This document shows positions 44,968 to 53,821 of a stretch of DNA of 64,000 nucleotides, piece after piece. The notes under the pieces are model-generated. The model did not search any database, was not told where the DNA came from, and saw nothing but the letters and a program-made list of their open reading frames with translations. The DNA comes from Myxococcales bacterium. Its GTDB lineage: Bacteria > Myxococcota_A > Bradymonadia > REDH01. The translations under genes and the position numbers were made by a program. Position 1 is the stretch's first letter, and the number at the start of each line of letters is the position of its first letter. The stretch covers positions 30,754 through 94,753 of the forward strand of contig JACKDJ010000019.1 in NCBI GenBank assembly GCA_020633625.1, written 5' to 3'.

Positions 44968-47900
44968 ATGCGTAAGTATCTGTTCGGAATCAGCTTTGCT
45001 CTCGCCCTCGCGGCGTGTGGCGACGGCGGTGAGGAGACGCCCGGAGACGCGGTGTGCGGCAACGGGACGACCGAGAGCGGGGAGACCTGCGACGACGGCA
45101 ACACCTCCGGCGGCGACGGCTGCTCGTCCACGTGCGTCGCCGAGGTCGGCGGCGGCGAGGCGTGCGGCGACGGCGCCGACGATGACGGCGACGGCCTGAC
45201 CGACTGCGACGACCCGGACTGCTCGTCGACGATCGCGTGCCTTGGCGGCACCGAGGTCTGCGACAACGGCGCCGACGACGATGGCGACGGCGCGACCGAC
45301 TGCGACGACACGGACTGCGCCGCCGACGCGGCCTGCCAGGCGACGGCCGAGGTCTGCGACAACGGCACCGACGACGACGGAGACGGCGACGCCGACTGCG
45401 ACGACGCCGACTGCGCCGGCGATGCCGCGTGCCAGGCCGGCACCGAGATCTGCGACAACGGCACCGACGACGACGGAGACGGCGACGCCGACTGCGACGA
45501 CGCCGACTGTGCCGGCGACGCCGCCTGCCAGACGGGCACCGAGATCTGCGACAACGGCACCGACGACGACGGAGACGGCGACGCCGACTGCGACGACGCC
45601 GACTGCGCAGACGACGCCGCATGCCAGACCGGCACCGAGATCTGCGACAACGACACCGATGACGACGGCGACGGCGACATCGACTGCGATGACTCGGACT
45701 GCACCGACGACGCCGCGTGCGCGGCCGGCCCCGACTGCGGCAACGGCACGCTGAACGACGGCGAGGAGTGCGACAACGGTGACGCGAACAGCGACACGAC
45801 GCCCGACGCGTGCCGCACAAACTGCACCAACCCCAGCTGCGGCGACGCCGTCGTCGACACCGGTGAGGCGTGCGACGGCGAGGACGACTGCACGACCGAG
45901 TGCACGTTCACCGTCGGCTGCGGCAACGGGCGCGTCGATGAGGGCGAGGACTGCGACGACGGCGACGAGAACAGCGACCTCATCCCCGACGCCTGCCGGC
46001 TCGGGTGCGTCGCGCCGTCGTGCGGCGACGGCGTGATCGACAGCGGCGAGAGCTGCGACGACGCGGAGCTGAACGGCGACGACGCCGCGTGCCTCACCAC
46101 CTGCCAGGCGAACGTCGTGCTCGCGTGCGCCGACGCCCCGGACTTCGTCGACCTCAGCGTCGACGGCACCGTCACCGCCGCCGGCACCACGTACGCCGGT
46201 ACCTTCGCGGGGGCCACCGACGACACCGACGCGCCGACCGGCTGCATCGAGGGCACCGTGCGCGGCGAGGACCTCGTCTTCGCGTTCACGGCGCCGACCG
46301 CTGGCAACTTCGCGGTCCGAACCAGCGTCGCCTCCAACGTCGCCGACACCGCGATCTACCAGCTCAGCGACTGCGTGGGCGGGGTTCCCGGGATCTGCAA
46401 CGACGACGATGGTGGGGACTTCGGCTCGAAGATCGTTCTGCGCGACCTCGCGGCCGGCGAGCTCGTCTACTTCGCGGTCGAGCACGTCGCTGGCGCCGCT
46501 CGGTTCTCGCTCCTGGTCGAGGCCGTGGGCGACGTCGCCGACGAGGGTGAGTCCTGCGCCGGTGACACGACCTGCGCCGAAGGTCTCGACTGCATCGACG
46601 TCGGCGCGGGCCCGGTCTGCATGGCCGATGCCGCTCCGGTGCTCACGTCCCTCACGGTGCAGACTCTGGCGAGCGGCCTGGTCCTTCACCGCTTCGTCGG
46701 CACCGACCCGAACCGTGACGTCGAGGGACTCGTGATCGACAGCATCACGTTCGACGACGACTCCGTAGAGACCGACCTGACGCCGACCTTCCAGCCGACG
46801 GTGGCGTGGACCGGCGACACGTTCGCGATGGATTGGATCGCAGACTGGACCGCGTTCAGTGGCGGCCCGCTCGCCGTCGAGGTCGTCGCCCATGTGTTCG
46901 ACGCCAATGGCAACGAGTCTGGCACTCGCGCCGCGACCGTCGCGCCCTACGCTCCGGTCGAGGTCACCGAGGCCTGCGACATCACGCGCCTCACGAACAC
47001 CTGCGCGGCACCGGACACCTGCACGCGCAACAGCGATGGCAGCGACTCGTGCGGCGCCCCCGTCGCGCCGACCCTGACGGCCGGCCGCGCCGTCCGCACC
47101 GGCGCCGACGCCGTGAACTTCCTGTTCGACGGCGAAGACGCCAACGGTGACGTCGTCCAGTGGAACGCAGAGTTCCTCGACGACACCGGTGCGACGCAGG
47201 TCGAGCTGACCTTCGATCTCGACGGGTACACGTTCGGTCTCACGTCGTACGGGCTGCAGTCGCTGATCACGGGGCTCACCGCCGACGCCGGAGTCGCGTC
47301 GGTGCGCGCGACCCTGATCGACGCCACCGGTCTCGAGTCCGGAACGGTCACGATCGCGCTCCCCGTGCCCCTGCCGGCGTTCGAGGGTGAGGCGTGCGAC
47401 CTCGACGGCATCGACGCCGCCTGCATCGACGGGACCGTATGCAGCCCGACCGACGCCGGCGGAATCTGCGCCGCGCCGGCCGCGCCCGAGATCACCTCCG
47501 TCGAGGCCTACTACCTCGACTACGACACGTTCGAGAGCTTCGTCGTCGAGATCGAGGGCGTGGATCCGAACGGTGACGTCGAGACGATGGACGTCTACGT
47601 CACAGACTCCGATGACAACTTCTACGGCCCGCTCACGCTTACCACCGCGAACATGGTCCCCGACCCGACGGGACGCGCCGTCTTCGCGTTCACGACCATC
47701 GAGCTGCTGACTGACGGCACGGAGTTCAAGGACGCGTACGTCGGGCTCACCGACTCCACCGGCTTGACCTCTGAGTTTGTGTCCGATCCGCTCGCGATCG
47801 AGGGCGGCGTCGGCGCCGCTTGCAGCTTCGACGGGGCCGACGGCGCGTGCGACGCAGGTACGACGTGCGGCGCGTCCGGCGTCTGCGAGGTCCCCGAGCC

Positions 47901-49779
47901 GCCCGTCCTCGTGTCGGCTACCGGCACTCGTCTCGACGAGACGACGATGATGTTCACCGCTGAGGGGACCGACGCGAACGGCGACGTGCTCCGGTGGGTC
48001 GGCCGCCTCTTCGACGCGGACGACGTCGCGCTGACCGGCGACTTCAACTTCACGCTCGGCGCCGACGTCCACGGACTCACCGAGTTCACCGTCGCGCCCG
48101 AGATCGGAGGCTTCGACCTGTTCCCGACCGTGTCGTACGTGACGTTCACGCTCGAGGATGACGCCGGGCTGCTCTCGAACACGATCCGCGTCGCCGTCCC
48201 CGGCGTCGTCGAGGTCGGCGGCGACTGCGTCGGCGACGGTATCACCGACATCTGCGCCGACGGCACACGCTGCGAGGCCGGCGTCTGTGTCTCGTCGCCG
48301 CCGACGGTCACCGCGGCCAGCGCGGCACAGCGCGACGACAACATTCGCCTCCTCGACATCGAGGTCGGCGGGGCCGACGCAGACAACGACGTGACCACGT
48401 TCACGTTCGAGTTCTTCGACGCAGACGGCTTCTCCGTCACCGGGCCGGTCGCGTTCGACGCCGAGCTCGATGCCCCCGAGGGCACCACCTACGCCGGCGA
48501 CGAGTTCGTCTACCTGATCACGCTCGACTGGTCTGCGATCGCCTTCTGGGGCGTCGCCGACGCGACCGTGTTCGCGACCGACTCTCAGGGGCAGACCTCC
48601 GACACCTACGCATTCTCGTTCCGCCCCGTCGTCGGGCTCGGCGACGAGTGCGACGCTTCCGAGGCGACGAACATCTGCGCCGTCGGCTTCGTCTGCGCCG
48701 GCGACCCGGCGACCTGTGAGATCGACGAGGCGGACCCGTGCGCCGGCGTCGCCGTCGACAACATCGAGGACGTCGGTGTGCCCTCCGGCGACGGGATCAT
48801 CGTCGCGTTCGACACCAACGGCCTCGACAACCTCGTCGCCGCGTCGTGCACCGCGGGCGGCCTTGGCGCGCGCGGTGGTGAGACGGTCGTCAGCGTCTTC
48901 GCCGACAACTTCGGCCGCGTCACCGTCACGACGGCGCTCGAGGCGACCGCGTACGACACCTACGTCTACGTCCGCGAGGACTTCTGCACGATCGACGAAG
49001 CGATGATCGCCTGCAACGACGACACCGATGGCCTGCAGTCGGAGGTCAGCTTCGACGCGTACCCGGGCAGCACGTACTACGTGTTCCTCGACGGCTACAA
49101 CGCCAGCGGCGTCGGCGAGGCGTACTTCACGTTCACTCCGTACGCCCTGCTCGACGAGTCCTGCGAGGTCGACCCATGCGCCCCCGGCCTTTTCTGCGAC
49201 GCGACGTTGGTCTGCGTCCCGATGAGCGTCGAGGGCGAGAGTTGCGCCGAGGTGCCGTGCGAGGACGGCCTGACGTGCACCACGGACACCTTCGTCTGTG
49301 CCCCGTTCGCGGCCGAAGGCGAGGACTGCACCAGCGTCGCGTGCGCCGACGACCTCGTCTGTGACGACACCCTCGTGTGCGTCCTCCCGCTGACGGCCTG
49401 CGAGATGGAGGCGACGCCCATCGCCTCCGACGCGGAGTTCTTCGTCGGCGACATGGCAGACGCCGTCGACCTGATCGAGTCCCCGTGCTCGTTCGGCGGC
49501 GAGGAGCTCGTGTTCGCGTGGACGTCCGACGTTACCGGGACCGTAACCGTCGACACCGCCGACTCGATCGACGGCTTGGGCGACGAGCTCGACACCATCC
49601 TCTACGTGATGGACCTCGCCTGCGCCCCCGAGGCCACGATGTGCAACGACGACGTAGGCGGCGGGCCGCTGACTTCGGAAGTGGTGTTCGACGCCGTCGA
49701 GGGCGAGACCTACTACTTCGCCGTCGAGACGTTCTTCGGCGGAACCGAGGGCCTCATCCTCGGCAACATCACGCGCTGA
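44968..49779 (+). CDS. Giant modular Cys/Asp-rich lipoprotein (1603 aa)
   Basis: The lipoprotein signal ends at C17 ('FALALAAC'). In order: a myxobacterial Cys-rich repeat ('CGNGTTESGETCDDGN'); six tandem 32-residue units (64-255) of type 'EICDNGTDDDGDGDADCDDA', putative metal-binding motifs; more Cys-rich repeats (about 257-390); and a PPC-like domain (about 392-520). Six modules of about 140 residues follow, each opening with a small Cys knot (near 523, 665, 805, 948, 1084, 1225). Next come a PPC-like region, three short Cys repeats ('CEVDPCAPGLFCDATLVC' type, about 1395-1475) and a final PPC-like domain. There is no enzyme signature. It is probably a cell-surface adhesin or calcium-binding filament. 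It stands alone, with a hairpin after its stop. Confidence 0.88.
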   Translation: MRKYLFGISFALALAACGDGGEETPGDAVCGNGTTESGETCDDGNTSGGDGCSSTCVAEVGGGEACGDGADDDGDGLTDCDDPDCSSTIACLGGTEVCDNGADDDGDGATDCDDTDCAADAACQATAEVCDNGTDDDGDGDADCDDADCAGDAACQAGTEICDNGTDDDGDGDADCDDADCAGDAACQTGTEICDNGTDDDGDGDADCDDADCADDAACQTGTEICDNDTDDDGDGDIDCDDSDCTDDAACAAGPDCGNGTLNDGEECDNGDANSDTTPDACRTNCTNPSCGDAVVDTGEACDGEDDCTTECTFTVGCGNGRVDEGEDCDDGDENSDLIPDACRLGCVAPSCGDGVIDSGESCDDAELNGDDAACLTTCQANVVLACADAPDFVDLSVDGTVTAAGTTYAGTFAGATDDTDAPTGCIEGTVRGEDLVFAFTAPTAGNFAVRTSVASNVADTAIYQLSDCVGGVPGICNDDDGGDFGSKIVLRDLAAGELVYFAVEHVAGAARFSLLVEAVGDVADEGESCAGDTTCAEGLDCIDVGAGPVCMADAAPVLTSLTVQTLASGLVLHRFVGTDPNRDVEGLVIDSITFDDDSVETDLTPTFQPTVAWTGDTFAMDWIADWTAFSGGPLAVEVVAHVFDANGNESGTRAATVAPYAPVEVTEACDITRLTNTCAAPDTCTRNSDGSDSCGAPVAPTLTAGRAVRTGADAVNFLFDGEDANGDVVQWNAEFLDDTGATQVELTFDLDGYTFGLTSYGLQSLITGLTADAGVASVRATLIDATGLESGTVTIALPVPLPAFEGEACDLDGIDAACIDGTVCSPTDAGGICAAPAAPEITSVEAYYLDYDTFESFVVEIEGVDPNGDVETMDVYVTDSDDNFYGPLTLTTANMVPDPTGRAVFAFTTIELLTDGTEFKDAYVGLTDSTGLTSEFVSDPLAIEGGVGAACSFDGADGACDAGTTCGASGVCEVPEPPVLVSATGTRLDETTMMFTAEGTDANGDVLRWVGRLFDADDVALTGDFNFTLGADVHGLTEFTVAPEIGGFDLFPTVSYVTFTLEDDAGLLSNTIRVAVPGVVEVGGDCVGDGITDICADGTRCEAGVCVSSPPTVTAASAAQRDDNIRLLDIEVGGADADNDVTTFTFEFFDADGFSVTGPVAFDAELDAPEGTTYAGDEFVYLITLDWSAIAFWGVADATVFATDSQGQTSDTYAFSFRPVVGLGDECDASEATNICAVGFVCAGDPATCEIDEADPCAGVAVDNIEDVGVPSGDGIIVAFDTNGLDNLVAASCTAGGLGARGGETVVSVFADNFGRVTVTTALEATAYDTYVYVREDFCTIDEAMIACNDDTDGLQSEVSFDAYPGSTYYVFLDGYNASGVGEAYFTFTPYALLDESCEVDPCAPGLFCDATLVCVPMSVEGESCAEVPCEDGLTCTTDTFVCAPFAAEGEDCTSVACADDLVCDDTLVCVLPLTACEMEATPIASDAEFFVGDMADAVDLIESPCSFGGEELVFAWTSDVTGTVTVDTADSIDGLGDELDTILYVMDLACAPEATMCNDDVGGGPLTSEVVFDAVEGETYYFAVETFFGGTEGLILGNITR
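45157..45732 (+). repeat. Six tandem 96-bp coding repeats
   Basis: Units begin at 45157, 45253, 45349, 45445, 45541 and 45637, each encoding 32 residues with four Cys and about a dozen Asp. Units 3-5 are nearly identical at DNA level while units 1, 2 and 6 have diverged, so recent expansion or contraction is likely. Confidence 0.92.
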
Positions 49780-49813
49780 CACGCCGACGCGTCCACGGGC
49801 GCACCCAGGCGAG

Positions 49814-49841
49814 GACGCCCGCGACGCAAGTCGCGGGCGTC
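49814..49841 (+). terminator. Hairpin terminator after the giant lipoprotein gene
   Basis: A perfect 12-bp inverted repeat (49814-49825 with 49830-49841) closes on a GCAA tetraloop, 34 bases after the stop. It is followed by a short mixed GTCGTTTCG, not a full U-run, so it may be an intrinsic-like terminator or an RNA stabiliser. Confidence 0.65.
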
Positions 49842-49865
49842 GTCGTTTCGTGGCGCGCGAGCGCC

Positions 49866-49894
49866 TTGTCGGGGTGCGGCACGGCCGGTATACG
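49866..49894 (+). promoter_or_regulatory. Candidate promoter for acyl-CoA dehydrogenase operon
   Basis: TTGTCG (49866-49871), 17-base spacer ending CCGG, TATACG (49889-49894), 32 bases before the ATG at 49927. It is one of the better -10 matches in the window. Confidence 0.45.
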
Positions 49895-49926
49895 CGCGCC
49901 AGAACCCGCCACCCTTCGAGGCACCC

Positions 49927-51090
49927 ATGACCGCTCGCGCCCTCACCGCCCTCTCCGAAGACGAGCAGCTCTTTCGCGACTCGGTCTTGGGCTTCGCGAC
50001 CGCCAAGATCGGCCCGCACGTCCACGCGATGGACCAAAAGGGGGCGCTCGACCCGTCGATCCTGCCGCAGCTCTTCGAGATGGGGCTGATGGGAATCGAG
50101 GTGCCGGAGCAGTACGGCGGAGCAGGCGCAAACATCTTCACCGCGTGCCTCGCGATCGAGGCGCTCGCGCAGGTCGACCCGAGCGTCTCTGTCCTCGTCG
50201 ACGTCCAGAACACTCTCGTCAACAACGCGCTTATCCGGTGGGGCAGCGCCGCACAGAAGGAGCGCTACCTGCCCAAGATGTGCTCCGAGTGGGTCGGCTC
50301 GTACTGCCTCTCCGAGGCCGGGTCCGGCTCGGACGCGTTCGCGCTCCGGACCCGCGCCGAGCGCCGCGGTGACCGCTGGGTGCTTAACGGCCAGAAGCTG
50401 TGGATTACCAACGCGAACGAGAGCAACCTGTTCCTCGTGCTGGCCACGATCGACCCGGCTGCCGGCTACCGCGGCATCACGGCGTTCCTGGTCGAGCGCG
50501 GCACACCCGGCTTCACCGTCGGGAAGAAGGAAGACAAGCTCGGCATCCGTGCGTCGTCCACGTGCGAGCTCGTATTCGAGGACTGCGAGATCCCAGAGGA
50601 GAACGTCCTCGGCGAGGTCGGCAAGGGCTACAAGATCGCGATCGAGACGCTGAACGAGGGGCGCATCGGCATCGGCGCGCAGATGGTCGGGCTCGCTCAG
50701 GGCGCCTTCGACTACGCGATGCGCTACATGCTCGAGCGCAAACAGTTCGGGCAGCCCATCGCCGACTTCCAGGGCATGCAGTTCCAGTACGCCGACGTCG
50801 CCACGGACATCCTGATCGCGCGCCTCACCGTGTACAACGCAGCGCGGCTGAAGGACGCGGGCCTGCCGTTCCTCAAGGAGGCCGCGATGGCGAAGCTGAC
50901 CTCGTCGCGGCTCGCCGAGCGCGTCGCCTCTCGCTGCGTCGAGTTCCTCGGCGGCGTCGGGTTCACGAAGGAGTACCCGGCAGAGAAGTTCTACCGGGAC
51001 GCGAAGATCGGTCAGATCTACGAGGGCACGTCGAACATGCAGCTCCAGACCATCGCGAAGATGCTGCAGGCGGAGTACTCGTCGCGGTGA
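49927..51090 (+). CDS. Acyl-CoA dehydrogenase (short/branched-chain type)
   Basis: This 387-residue FAD-dependent enzyme introduces the alpha-beta double bond in acyl-CoAs. Motifs: 'GIEVPEQYGGAGANIFTACL' (55-74), 'CLSEAGSGSDAFALRTRAER', 'KLWITNANESNLFLV', 'GIRASSTCELVFEDC', 'ERKQFGQPIADFQGMQF', and the catalytic Glu366 in 'IYEGTSNMQLQTIAK'. The 'EGTSNMQLQTIAK' ending and overall pattern recall ACADSB-type dehydrogenases. It heads a plus-strand group with an unknown gene (GTGA overlap) and purF. Confidence 0.93.
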   Translation: MTARALTALSEDEQLFRDSVLGFATAKIGPHVHAMDQKGALDPSILPQLFEMGLMGIEVPEQYGGAGANIFTACLAIEALAQVDPSVSVLVDVQNTLVNNALIRWGSAAQKERYLPKMCSEWVGSYCLSEAGSGSDAFALRTRAERRGDRWVLNGQKLWITNANESNLFLVLATIDPAAGYRGITAFLVERGTPGFTVGKKEDKLGIRASSTCELVFEDCEIPEENVLGEVGKGYKIAIETLNEGRIGIGAQMVGLAQGAFDYAMRYMLERKQFGQPIADFQGMQFQYADVATDILIARLTVYNAARLKDAGLPFLKEAAMAKLTSSRLAERVASRCVEFLGGVGFTKEYPAEKFYRDAKIGQIYEGTSNMQLQTIAKMLQAEYSSR

Positions 51091-51644
51091 GCGCGCGTGC
51101 CGCCGTGCTCGCGACCGACGCACGCTTCGACGCGGTGCACGACGTCGTGACGCGGTGTGGACTCGTGCTGGATGCCGTCACTACGCAGGTCTTTCCCGCC
51201 CGCCCCGAACCGGCGCGAGCCGTCTGGCGCTCCCCAGACGGCTTGACCATCACTACCTTTCGGTACCTGACGAACCCCGACCGCCGCTTCGTCGACGCGA
51301 CGGGCGAGGACGCCGAAGCGGTCGTCGGCGCCGTCGAGCGCTCGGTCGGCGCGCTCGACGGCGCGGCGCTGAGAGCGCAGCTCGGCGGCACGGACGAGGA
51401 TTCCGCGTTCGCGGCCGCCTTTCTCGCGACCGGACTGCCGCGTGCCGAGGCGGTCGCCATGCTCGTCGCGGCGATCCCGACCGCGACCGATCACGTCGCG
51501 ACCGGGTGCGTCCGCGCGCTGGAGATCGTCGCAGACGCGACAGTCGTTCCCGTTTTGGTCGACCTGCGCTACGACGCCGCGCGGTCGGCGGAGCTCCGCG
51601 TTCTGGCGGCCGAAGCCGCGGCGACGCTCTCCAGCCGTCGGTAG
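51087..51644 (+). CDS. Unknown protein, helical C-terminus
   Basis: This 185-residue protein from GTG 51087 overlaps the dehydrogenase stop by four bases. Residues 1-75 look alpha/beta ('AVWRSPDGLTITTFRYL'). Residues 85-185 are helical and Ala-rich, HEAT-like ('FAAAFLATGLPRAEAVAMLV', 'CVRALEIVADATVVPVLVDL'). No family recognised. Coupling to the dehydrogenase may mean a regulatory or partner role, but purF also follows 29 bases later. Confidence 0.65.
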   Translation: MSARAAVLATDARFDAVHDVVTRCGLVLDAVTTQVFPARPEPARAVWRSPDGLTITTFRYLTNPDRRFVDATGEDAEAVVGAVERSVGALDGAALRAQLGGTDEDSAFAAAFLATGLPRAEAVAMLVAAIPTATDHVATGCVRALEIVADATVVPVLVDLRYDAARSAELRVLAAEAAATLSSRR

Positions 51645-51673
51645 GCCCCTCGCAAGTCGCCCCGGAGCTCGCC

Positions 51674-53164
51674 ATGTGCGGAGTCGTTGGTCTCGCAGCC
51701 CACTCCGAGGTCGTCGCCGCGATCTTCGACGGCCTGTGCATGCTTCAGCACCGCGGACAGGACGCCGCTGGCATCGCGACCTGCGACGGCCACCGACTGC
51801 ACCTCCGCAGGGGCAACGGCCTCGTCAAGGACGTCATTCGGCCCGAGGACGCTCGGACGCTCCGTGGGAACGTCGGCATTGGCCACGTGCGCTACCCTAC
51901 CGCCGGAACGGCAAGCGCCGACGAGGCGCAGCCGTTCTATGTCAACTCGCCGTTCGGCATCGTCCTCGCCCACAACGGCAACCTCACGAACGCCGGCGAG
52001 ATCGCACGCGAGCTCGCGCGCACGGACCGCCGCCACATCAACACGGACTCCGACTCCGAGGTGATGCTCAACGTGCTCGCCCACGAACTGCGTGGACGCG
52101 AGCGCGGCGAGCTGACGCCGGACGACGTGTTCGACGCGGTTGCTCGCCTGCACCAGCGGTGCCGCGGCGCCTACGCGTGCGTGGGGCTGATCGTTGGCCA
52201 CGGCCTCTTCGCTTTCCGCGACCCGCACGGGATCCGCCCGCTGGTGTTCGGGCGACGCGAGACCCCGCACGGCGTCGAGACGATGGTTGCGTCGGAGTCT
52301 GTCGCGCTCGACGTCGTCGGGTTTCAGCGCGTCAGAGATCTCGCGCCGGGCGAGGCGCTCCTCGTCACTCCCGACGGCGAGGTCCACACGCGCCGCTGCG
52401 CGAACAACGCGGTCCTGACGCCGTGCATCTTCGAGCACGTCTACCTGGCCCGGCCGGACTCACTCATCGACGACGTCTCGGTCTACAAGGCGCGGCTCCG
52501 AATGGGCGAGAAGCTCGCGCAGAAGATCCGGCGCGAGTGGGCTGACCATGACATCGACGTCGTGATCCCCATCCCCGACACGAGCCGAACCGCAGCGCTT
52601 CAGCTCGCGGCCGGTCTCGACATCAAGTACCGCGAGGGGTTCATCAAGAACCGGTACGTCGGCCGGACCTTCATCATGCCCGGCCAGGCGATGCGGCAGA
52701 AGAGCATCCGACGGAAGCTGAATCCGATCGCCCTCGAGTTTCACGGCAAGAACGTCCTCCTCGTCGACGACTCGATTGTGCGCGGGAACACGAGCCGACA
52801 GATCGTGCAGATGGCCCGCGACGCGGGCGCAAACAGGGTCTATCTCGCGTCGGCCGCACCTCCCGTCCGGTTCCCGAACGTCTACGGTATCGACATGCCG
52901 GCCGCCTCGGAGCTAGTCGCGTCTGGCCGCAGCGTCGCCGAAGTGCGCGCGTGGATCGGCGCCGACGAGCTCGTCTACCAGGACGTCGTCGACCTCATTG
53001 CGGCAGGCACCGAGGGCAACCCGTCGATCACGCGGTTCGAGGCTTCGGTGTTCGACGGAAAGTACGTCACGGGCGACGTCGACGCGGCCTATCTCGATCG
53101 GCTCGGCGCGGCGCGCAGCGACGCTGTCCTTCGCGCGGACCCGAACCTCGGCGTCAGCCTCTAG
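51674..53164 (+). CDS. purF: Amidophosphoribosyltransferase
   Basis: This 496-residue enzyme catalyses the first committed step of purine synthesis (PRPP plus Gln to phosphoribosylamine). The sequence begins 'MCGVVGLAA', so after Met removal Cys is the N-terminal nucleophile of the glutaminase domain; no propeptide is present. 'MLQHRGQDAAGIAT', 'GIGHVRYPTAGTAS' and 'LAHNGNLTNAGEI' follow. The phosphoribosyltransferase half shows 'VIPIPDTSRTAALQ' and the PRPP-binding 'VLLVDDSIVRGNTSRQIV'. The ATG has GGAG seven bases upstream. Confidence 0.97.
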   Translation: MCGVVGLAAHSEVVAAIFDGLCMLQHRGQDAAGIATCDGHRLHLRRGNGLVKDVIRPEDARTLRGNVGIGHVRYPTAGTASADEAQPFYVNSPFGIVLAHNGNLTNAGEIARELARTDRRHINTDSDSEVMLNVLAHELRGRERGELTPDDVFDAVARLHQRCRGAYACVGLIVGHGLFAFRDPHGIRPLVFGRRETPHGVETMVASESVALDVVGFQRVRDLAPGEALLVTPDGEVHTRRCANNAVLTPCIFEHVYLARPDSLIDDVSVYKARLRMGEKLAQKIRREWADHDIDVVIPIPDTSRTAALQLAAGLDIKYREGFIKNRYVGRTFIMPGQAMRQKSIRRKLNPIALEFHGKNVLLVDDSIVRGNTSRQIVQMARDAGANRVYLASAAPPVRFPNVYGIDMPAASELVASGRSVAEVRAWIGADELVYQDVVDLIAAGTEGNPSITRFEASVFDGKYVTGDVDAAYLDRLGAARSDAVLRADPNLGVSL

Positions 53165-53227
53165 CCGCGGGATATCTCCGCCGTAGCCGCTGCCGCGGGG
53201 GGTCCGTGCGGCGCGAGGCGGCGCGCG

Positions 53228-53656
53228 CTACTCCGGCCGCCGCCGCTTGACGCCAGCCCGACGGTCGACCGTGACACCGTCGGTCCTTCCGTGTGTCGGG
53301 GCCTCCTCACCGCGGAGGCAGCGGCGGCAGAGCATCGCGCCGGGATCGTCGGGCTCGAACGGGACGAAGTCGACGGCGCCGCACGAAGCGCATCGAACCT
53401 CGTACTCACGCGGCTTCTCGTAGCGACCGCGATCCCAGCCGTCACCGAACCGCTCCTTGGCGCAGTTCGAGCACAGCGTCTGCGCCGCGTTCTTTGGAAC
53501 GAACGGAAGCGTGTCGTGTGCGCCGCACGCATCGCACACGATGTTGAAGGCGACCTGAGTCCCGTGCAGCAGCCGCGGCGCGCGACCGGCAGGCCGCTGC
53601 TGTCGGACGGTGCGGCGGCGCGCGACGTCGGGGGTGGTTGACGGGGGCTTGGTCAT
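53228..53656 (-). CDS. Tandem zinc-ribbon protein
   Basis: This 142-residue protein from ATG 53656 (GGAG nearby) has a basic N-terminus. Two similar zinc ribbons follow, each Cx2C-x17-Cx2C: 'CDACGAHDTLPFVPK' to 'CSNC', and 'CASCGAVDFVPFEPD' to 'CRRC'. A basic tail ('RRAGVKRRRPE') ends the protein. Such small double ribbons are often nucleic-acid-binding or transcription-associated proteins (CxxC type). The duplicated ribbon suggests an internal duplication. It is divergent from the GAF gene and converges with purF. Confidence 0.75.
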   Translation of the reverse strand: MTKPPSTTPDVARRRTVRQQRPAGRAPRLLHGTQVAFNIVCDACGAHDTLPFVPKNAAQTLCSNCAKERFGDGWDRGRYEKPREYEVRCASCGAVDFVPFEPDDPGAMLCRRCLRGEEAPTHGRTDGVTVDRRAGVKRRRPE

Positions 53657-53696
53657 CTCGGCTCCGCAGCGGCAGCCAGCGGCTGCTCGGCGAGGC

Positions 53697-53724
53697 AGAC
53701 TACACGCGCGACGCATGTTCGCAA
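53697..53724 (-). promoter_or_regulatory. Candidate promoter for the zinc-ribbon gene
   Basis: Minus-strand TTGCGA (53724-53719), 16-base spacer, TAGTCT (53702-53697), 40 bases before the ATG at 53656. Confidence 0.36.
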
Positions 53725-53821
53725 GTGCGGGATTGACACTCGTAGGGAAGCGGGGGGCACCGCCGCGTTGACGCCACGGGTGACACATGCGACACTTCGG
53801 GGACACCAATCGGGTAGGTGC

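Noticed and set aside
45157..45732. Possible CRISPR or minisatellite array
   Set aside because: Repeats are contiguous coding units with no spacers, in frame with the lipoprotein.
44625..46349. A Ser/Pro-rich 574-codon minus-strand frame with repeats
   Set aside because: The repeats are the reverse reading of the 96-bp coding repeats of the lipoprotein; no start signal or domain.
50400..51086. Extension of the 185-residue gene far upstream inside the dehydrogenase
   Set aside because: That portion is an out-of-frame shadow; GTG 51087 overlapping the stop is the natural coupled start.
44749..51123. A 2124-codon open frame on the minus strand
   Set aside because: It is the mirror of the 1603-residue lipoprotein and the dehydrogenase; composition is biased Arg/Val/Asp with no domains, a GC-rich shadow.
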